From positions 1 to 17,208 of the forward strand of contig JBBCJT010000126.1 of NCBI GenBank assembly GCA_037190665.1: a stretch of DNA of 17,208 bases, read 5' to 3'. Origin of the DNA: JBBCJT01 sp037190665. GTDB lineage: Bacteria; Pseudomonadota; Alphaproteobacteria; Acetobacterales; Acetobacteraceae. Below the pieces are notes generated by a model. The model did not search any database and had not been told where the DNA came from. It saw nothing but the letters and a program-made list of their open reading frames with translations. Made by a program: the position numbers and the translations under genes. This document shows positions 14,130 to 17,208 of this stretch, piece by piece. Within the stretch, counting starts at the first letter, position 1. Every line of letters begins with the position of its first letter.

Positions 14130-14327
14130 TCAGCCTTCGTCCCGCTTCGGCGGGATGTTGACCGGCCCGCCCGCCGGCGGCGGGTCGGGAATGGCGTCCG
14201 CCTTGCGGTAGCTCGGCACGGGATCGGCCGGCTTGCCCTCGTCGCGCTCGCTCACCGCGTGCGGCCGCGCGGTGCGTCCGCGCAGGCCCCAGTTGTTCAG
14301 CGTCCTGATGAGGCGGCAGAACAGCAT
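14130..14327 (-). CDS. Small hypothetical protein, 65 residues
   Basis: A small open frame begins 7 nt after the stop of the short-chain dehydrogenase gene, with GAGG about 5 nt before its ATG, so translation as the last gene of the stress operon is plausible. The N-terminus MLFCRLIRTLNNWGLRGR is basic and amphipathic; the rest is rich in proline and charged residues (DPPPAGGPVNIPPKRDEG) and looks disordered. No membrane segment or known domain is visible. It may be a genuine small protein or a chance frame in GC-rich DNA. Confidence 0.5.
   Translation of the reverse strand: MLFCRLIRTLNNWGLRGRTARPHAVSERDEGKPADPVPSYRKADAIPDPPPAGGPVNIPPKRDEG
14140..14155 (+). terminator. UUCG-loop hairpin after TRAP operon
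   Basis: TCCCGC, TTCG loop, GCGGGA forms a 6 bp stem with a stable UUCG tetraloop 17 nt after the large TRAP subunit stop. It could end the plus-strand TRAP transcript, although the following bases are not T-rich. It overlaps the 3' end of the convergent 65-residue frame. Confidence 0.4.
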
Positions 14328-14334
14328 GGCATCC

Positions 14335-15198
14335 TCACGCGTTCACCACGGATCCGCCGTTCGGATGCAGCACCTGCCCGGTGAAGTAGCTGCTGTCGCG
14401 GGCGGAGGCGAGGAAGATGAAACTCGGTGCGACCTCGTCGGGCTCGCCGGCCCGCTCCATCGGCGCGGACGATCCGTGCCGGGCCGTCCGCTCGGCATCG
14501 AAGCTCGCCGGGATCAGCGGCGTCCAGATCGGCCCGGGCGCGACCGCGTTCACGCGGATGCCCTTGTCCACCAGCGCGGAGGCGAGGCTGCGGGTGAAGG
14601 CGACGATCGCGCCCTTGGTCGCGGCGTAGTCGATCAGCTCGGGGCTGCCGCGATAGGCGGTGACGGAGGTGCAGTTCACGATCGCCCCGCCCTCGCCCAT
14701 GTGCTTCAGGCACGCCTTGGTCAGCCAAATCATGCCGAGGATGTTGGTGCGGAAGGTCGCCTCGACCTGTGCCTCGGGGATTTCCGAGAAGTCGCTGCAC
14801 TCGTGCTGCTCGGCGGCGTTGTTCACCAGGATGTCGATCCCACCGCCGAGGAACTCCGCCGCTTCCTTCGCCACGCGGCGGCAGAAGGCGGCATCGCCGA
14901 TGTCGCCCGCGATGCGTAGGCAGCGGCGGCCGGCCTGTTCCACCAGCGCCGCCGCCTCGGCGGCGTCCTCGTCCTCGTCGAGATAGACGATCACCACGTC
15001 CGCGCCTTCCTTGGCGAAGCCGATCGAGACCGCGCGGCCAATGCCGGAATCGCCGCCGCTGACGATCGCGCCCTTCCCCGCCAGGCGGCCGCTGCCGACA
15101 TAGTCCTCCATGGATGAGCGTGGTCGCGGCACCATCTGCGTCTCCGTCCCCGGCTGATGGGACTGGAACTGCGGCGGGCGCTGGCGGTCGTCGGCCAT
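14335..15198 (-). CDS. Short-chain dehydrogenase/reductase (YghA / general stress protein 39-like)
   Basis: A 287-residue NAD(P)-dependent oxidoreductase of the SDR superfamily. After a ~40-residue N-terminal extension rich in proline and glutamine (RPPQFQSHQPGTETQMVPRP), typical of the YghA/GSP39 branch, it shows the cofactor loop SGGDSGIG (47-54), NNAA (126-129) and the catalytic S178, Y191 and K195 (YAATK). PGPIWTPLIP and YFTGQVLHPNGG near the end are also standard. The branch is often induced in stress; the natural substrate is unsettled. The ATG at 15198 shares one base with the stop of the upstream small basic protein gene (TGATG), so both are probably on one stress-controlled mRNA. Confidence 0.94.
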   Translation of the reverse strand: MADDRQRPPQFQSHQPGTETQMVPRPRSSMEDYVGSGRLAGKGAIVSGGDSGIGRAVSIGFAKEGADVVIVYLDEDEDAAEAAALVEQAGRRCLRIAGDIGDAAFCRRVAKEAAEFLGGGIDILVNNAAEQHECSDFSEIPEAQVEATFRTNILGMIWLTKACLKHMGEGGAIVNCTSVTAYRGSPELIDYAATKGAIVAFTRSLASALVDKGIRVNAVAPGPIWTPLIPASFDAERTARHGSSAPMERAGEPDEVAPSFIFLASARDSSYFTGQVLHPNGGSVVNA

Positions 15199-15503
15199 CA
15201 GCCGGACGCACGGCGCTTGCGCGTCGCCGCCGCCTTCTTCGCCGAGGCCGAACGCGCGGAAGCCGGCCGCGCCGCGGCGGCTGCCCCGCCCTTGCGGCCG
15301 CCCTTCTTCGCCGCCGCGTTCGTATCCTTCTTGCCGCGGCCGGAGCCGGACTTGTTGCCGCCGCCGGTGTCCTTGTTCACCGTGGCCCAGGCGCGGCGCT
15401 CGGCTTCCTCCTCGCCAACGCCACGCTTGCGGTAGCCTTCCTCGATGTGCTCGGCCTTGCGCTTCTGCTTGTCCGTGTAGGCCGACTTGTCTCCGCGCGG
15501 CAT
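15198..15503 (-). CDS. Small basic protein of the 'plasmid stabilization' type
   Basis: A 101-residue, strongly basic protein. The first half, MPRGDKSAYTDKQKRKAEHI to AERRAWATVNKDTGGG, matches small alphaproteobacterial proteins commonly labelled 'plasmid stabilization protein'; the second half is a low-complexity tail of Lys, Ala, Gly, Ser and Arg (KKGGRKGGAAAA, SASAKKAAATRKR) reminiscent of histone H1-like tails. The label is inherited and no plasmid role is implied; nucleic-acid binding is a reasonable guess from the charge. The frame is open further upstream, but the start at 15503 is fixed by the family N-terminus and a strong GGGAGGA ribosome-binding site 5 nt away; the longer start would fall inside the promoter. 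It is first in the operon with the short-chain dehydrogenase. Confidence 0.9.
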   Translation of the reverse strand: MPRGDKSAYTDKQKRKAEHIEEGYRKRGVGEEEAERRAWATVNKDTGGGNKSGSGRGKKDTNAAAKKGGRKGGAAAAARPASARSASAKKAAATRKRRASG

Positions 15504-15508
15504 GATCG

Positions 15509-15515
15509 TCCTCCC
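15509..15515 (-). promoter_or_regulatory. Strong ribosome-binding site setting the start at 15503
   Basis: GGGAGGA lies 5 nt before the ATG at 15503 on the minus strand. It decides between this ATG and an upstream in-frame start that would overlap the predicted -10 element. Confidence 0.8.
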
Positions 15516-15534
15516 GCCCTGCGAATGAACGCAG

Positions 15535-15559
15535 AACACGCGAGGCGAAACAGGGTTCC
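15535..15559 (-). promoter_or_regulatory. EcfG-type (general stress sigma factor) promoter
   Basis: On the minus strand GGAAC (15559-15555) is followed after 16 nt by TGTT (15538-15535). The known alphaproteobacterial general-stress consensus is GGAAC, 16-17 nt, CGTT, so the match misses one base. The -10 lies about 30 nt before the start of the small basic protein gene, leaving room for a short leader and the GGGAGGA site. It sits directly after the stop of the VOC gene, in the only real gap of this gene cluster, upstream of two genes of stress-associated families. Confidence 0.7.
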
Positions 15560-15560
15560 G

Positions 15561-15917
15561 TCAGGCTTCTTCAGGCGCGCAGCCGAAGCGCAGCAGGTTG
15601 CCGTGCGGATCGTGGATGTAGAACTCCTTCATCCGCCACGGCCGTACCTCGAAGGGCGACAGCTTCGTCACGCCCCGGGCGCGGTACTCCTCGTACAGCG
15701 CCGGCACCTGCCCGCCGCGGATGTAGCAGGACGTGTTCTCCGGATGGATGCGATCCGGCGCGAGCCAGAAGTGCAGCTCCATCTCGTCCCGCCGGACGAT
15801 CAGATACCCGTCATCCTCGTAGGTGACGGCGAAGCCGAGTTCGTCCGCGTAGAAGCGGCTGCTGGCCGCGATGTCGAGCGAGGCGAGGACCGGAATGCAG
15901 CGGGCCGGATCGTTCAT
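15561..15917 (-). CDS. VOC family protein (glyoxalase / bleomycin-resistance fold)
   Basis: A 118-residue single-unit protein of the vicinal oxygen chelate superfamily. It shows the two paired beta-alpha-beta-beta-beta modules: IPVLASLDIAASSRFYADEL and LGFAVTYEDDGYLIVRRDEM in the first, and EVRPWRMKEFYIHDPHGNLL followed by RFG in the second. The layout resembles BLMT/Ble-like dimeric binding proteins, which sequester drugs such as bleomycin, but many relatives have other or unknown roles, so resistance is not established. Its ATG overlaps the stop of the ribbon-helix-helix gene by 4 nt (ATGA), making it the last gene of the fumC transcript. The stress promoter of the next operon begins right after its stop. 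Confidence 0.9.
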   Translation of the reverse strand: MNDPARCIPVLASLDIAASSRFYADELGFAVTYEDDGYLIVRRDEMELHFWLAPDRIHPENTSCYIRGGQVPALYEEYRARGVTKLSPFEVRPWRMKEFYIHDPHGNLLRFGCAPEEA

Positions 15918-16132
15918 GGGCTGGTTCTGACCCCGCTCTCCAGCAACGCGCGCACCCGCAGCGCGGAGGCAAGCGGGCGACCGGGGCCGCGCTGCGCATC
16001 CACTCCTGCCACGAGCTTGGCGAGGGTCGTGCCCGAGGCCGCGGCCAGCCGGCCCAGCGCATCCCAGAACTCCGGCTCCAGCGCCACCGAGGTGCGGTGC
16101 CCGGCGAGGGTGAAGGAACGCTTGACCAGCAT
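15914..16132 (-). CDS. Ribbon-helix-helix domain protein
   Basis: A 72-residue protein with the strand-helix-helix pattern of the RHH_4 type: strand HRTSVALE, helix PEFWDALGRLAAASG, helix TTLAKLVAGVDAQR. These proteins are putative DNA binders; relatives are frequently found just after fumC in alphaproteobacteria and are sometimes mislabelled as sulfotransferases. The start at 16132 (MLVKRSFTLAGHRTS) lies 1 nt after the fumC stop; a longer in-frame start at 16168 would overlap fumC and add a stretch unlike the family. It overlaps the VOC gene by 4 nt. Target DNA is unknown. Confidence 0.88.
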   Translation of the reverse strand: MLVKRSFTLAGHRTSVALEPEFWDALGRLAAASGTTLAKLVAGVDAQRGPGRPLASALRVRALLESGVRTSP

Positions 16133-16133
16133 C

Positions 16134-17208
16134 TCAGCCGCCACCCGGCAGCGTGGCACCCGCGACAACCATCTCGGCCGGCACTACCCAGCGGTCGAAA
16201 TCCTCCGGGCTGACGTAGCCGAGCTTCGCGGCGGCTTCCTTCAGCGTGATGTTCTCGGCCAGCGCCGTCTTGCCGATCTTCACCGCCTTGTCGTAGCCGA
16301 TGCGCGGGTTCAGCACCGTCACCAGCATCAGCGATTTCGCCAGGTTCTCGGCGATGCGCTCGCGGTTGGGTTCCAGCTTGGCGACCATGTTCTCCGCGAA
16401 GCTGCGGGCGGCATCGCCCAGCAGCCGCGCCGATTGCAGCACGTTGTGGATGATCACGGGCTTGAACACGTTCAGCTCCAGATGCCCCTGCGCACCGCCC
16501 ACCGTCACCGCGACGTGGTTGCCCATCACCTGCGCGCAGACCATCGTCAACGCCTCGCTCTGCGTCGGGTTGGTCTTGCCCGGCATGATCGAGGAGGACA
16601 GCCCGTCGGCCGGGATGACCAGCTCCGCGAAGCCCGCGCGCGGGCCGGAGCCGAGCAGGCGGATGTCGTTGGCGATCTTGTTCAGCGACACGGCGAGCGT
16701 GTTCATCGCCCCCGACAACGCGACGAACCCGTCATGCGCGCCCATCCCCTCGAACTTGTTCGGCGCGGGGGTGAAGGCGATGCCGGTGAGCGCGTCGAGC
16801 CGCTCGCAGAACACGCGGTCGAACTCTGCATGGCGGTTCAGCCCGGTGCCGACGGCCGTGCCGCCCTGCGGCAGCGGCAGCAGGTCATCGCGCGCGCGGG
16901 CGATGCGCGTGATGCCGTGGCGCACCTGCAGCGCCCAGACGGCGAATTCCTGACCGAGCGTCACCGGCACCGCATCCATCAGATGCGTCCGGCCGACCTT
17001 CACGATGCCATCCCATTCCTTCGCCCGCGCCTCCAGCGCCTCGGCCAGAGGCACCAGCGCGGCGCACAGCGCATCGGCCGCCTCGACCGCGGCGACGTGC
17101 ATCACGGTCGGGAAGGTGTCGTTGGAGGACTGGCCGCGGTTGACGTGATCGTTGGGATGCACGGGGGAACGCACGCCGCGGGGCTTGCCGAACATCTCGT
17201 TGGCGCGG
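16134..17208 (-). CDS. fumC: Fumarate hydratase, class II (partial, N-terminus off the window)
   Basis: The C-terminal ~357 residues of a ~460-residue class II fumarase, the TCA-cycle enzyme that interconverts fumarate and malate. The visible part begins RANEMFGKPRGVRSPVHPND and shows the conserved HPNDHVNRGQSSNDTFPT, the substrate-binding VGRTHLMDAVPVTLGQE, and the superfamily signature SSSIMPGKTNPTQSEA. The end (LGYVSPEDFDRWVVPAEMV) is typical of FumC. Class I (iron-sulfur) fumarase is excluded by this fold. It is followed after 1 nt by the ribbon-helix-helix gene and then the VOC gene. The start codon and promoter are beyond the right edge. Confidence 0.96.
   Translation of the reverse strand, partial: RANEMFGKPRGVRSPVHPNDHVNRGQSSNDTFPTVMHVAAVEAADALCAALVPLAEALEARAKEWDGIVKVGRTHLMDAVPVTLGQEFAVWALQVRHGITRIARARDDLLPLPQGGTAVGTGLNRHAEFDRVFCERLDALTGIAFTPAPNKFEGMGAHDGFVALSGAMNTLAVSLNKIANDIRLLGSGPRAGFAELVIPADGLSSSIMPGKTNPTQSEALTMVCAQVMGNHVAVTVGGAQGHLELNVFKPVIIHNVLQSARLLGDAARSFAENMVAKLEPNRERIAENLAKSLMLVTVLNPRIGYDKAVKIGKTALAENITLKEAAAKLGYVSPEDFDRWVVPAEMVVAGATLPGGG

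Noticed and set aside
12701..14161. 486-codon plus-strand frame overlapping the large TRAP subunit in another frame
   Set aside because: The translation is an Arg/Ala/Asp-rich shadow, while the frame at 12792-14123 gives a complete DctM protein.
15519..15534. Short inverted repeat CTGCG/CGCAG between the stress promoter and the gene start
   Set aside because: A 5 bp stem is too short to call a regulatory element without conservation data.
15504..15539. Longer start for the small basic protein at 15539
   Set aside because: It would lie in the predicted -10 region, and the GGGAGGA site and family N-terminus both support 15503.
16133..16168. Longer start for the ribbon-helix-helix protein at 16168
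   Set aside because: It would overlap the end of fumC by 35 bp and add residues unlike the family; the ATG at 16132 gives a normal-length protein.
1..17208. Search for RNA genes, insertion sequences, CRISPR arrays, phage or toxin-antitoxin systems
   Set aside because: No tRNA-like cloverleaf, transposase, regular spacer array or phage protein was seen; the 'plasmid stabilization' label alone does not make a toxin-antitoxin system.

Overview
This is a GC-rich, densely packed bacterial window with short intergenic gaps. Gene content points to an alphaproteobacterium, most likely in the Rhodospirillales/Acetobacteraceae (Roseomonas-like) range. The pointers are a type B PutA, a Bug/TctC receptor, a TRAP system and family-5 ABC receptors side by side, a fumC gene followed by a ribbon-helix-helix gene, and a general-stress operon with an EcfG-type promoter. 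The placement is inferred from gene content, not from a marker gene.

Region 1 (1-4523, minus strand) is a tightly overlapped operon. In transcription order it holds a class II aldolase/adducin-family protein, a YtcJ-like amidohydrolase, two peptide-type ABC permeases and the start of a family-5 substrate-binding protein that runs off the left edge. A second, complete family-5 binding protein (4619-6187, plus strand) diverges from it across a 95 bp gap carrying nested inverted repeats. Together they look like an uptake-plus-hydrolysis unit for an unidentified amide or otherwise hydrolysable small molecule. No ATPase gene is in view.

Region 2 (6188-10603) starts with a REP-like palindrome. It then has, on the minus strand, a Bug/TctC periplasmic receptor followed 2 nt later by putA, a bifunctional proline catabolic enzyme of type B (no DNA-binding domain). 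A small two-CBS-domain protein (10727-11161, plus) diverges from this pair.

Region 3 (11260-14123, plus) is a complete TRAP transporter in the order receptor, small membrane subunit, large membrane subunit, with 2-3 nt gaps. Its substrate is unknown.

Region 4 (14130-15559, minus) is a likely general-stress operon: a small basic protein of the type often labelled 'plasmid stabilization', a short-chain dehydrogenase, and a 65-residue hypothetical protein. A sequence closely matching the alphaproteobacterial EcfG promoter (GGAAC, 16 nt, TGTT) lies directly upstream.

Region 5 (15561-17208, minus) is fumC (N-terminus beyond the right edge), then a ribbon-helix-helix protein and a VOC/glyoxalase-fold protein, with a 1 nt gap and a 4 nt overlap. 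No RNA genes, insertion sequences, CRISPR arrays or phage genes were seen. No gap between genes exceeds about 125 bp.
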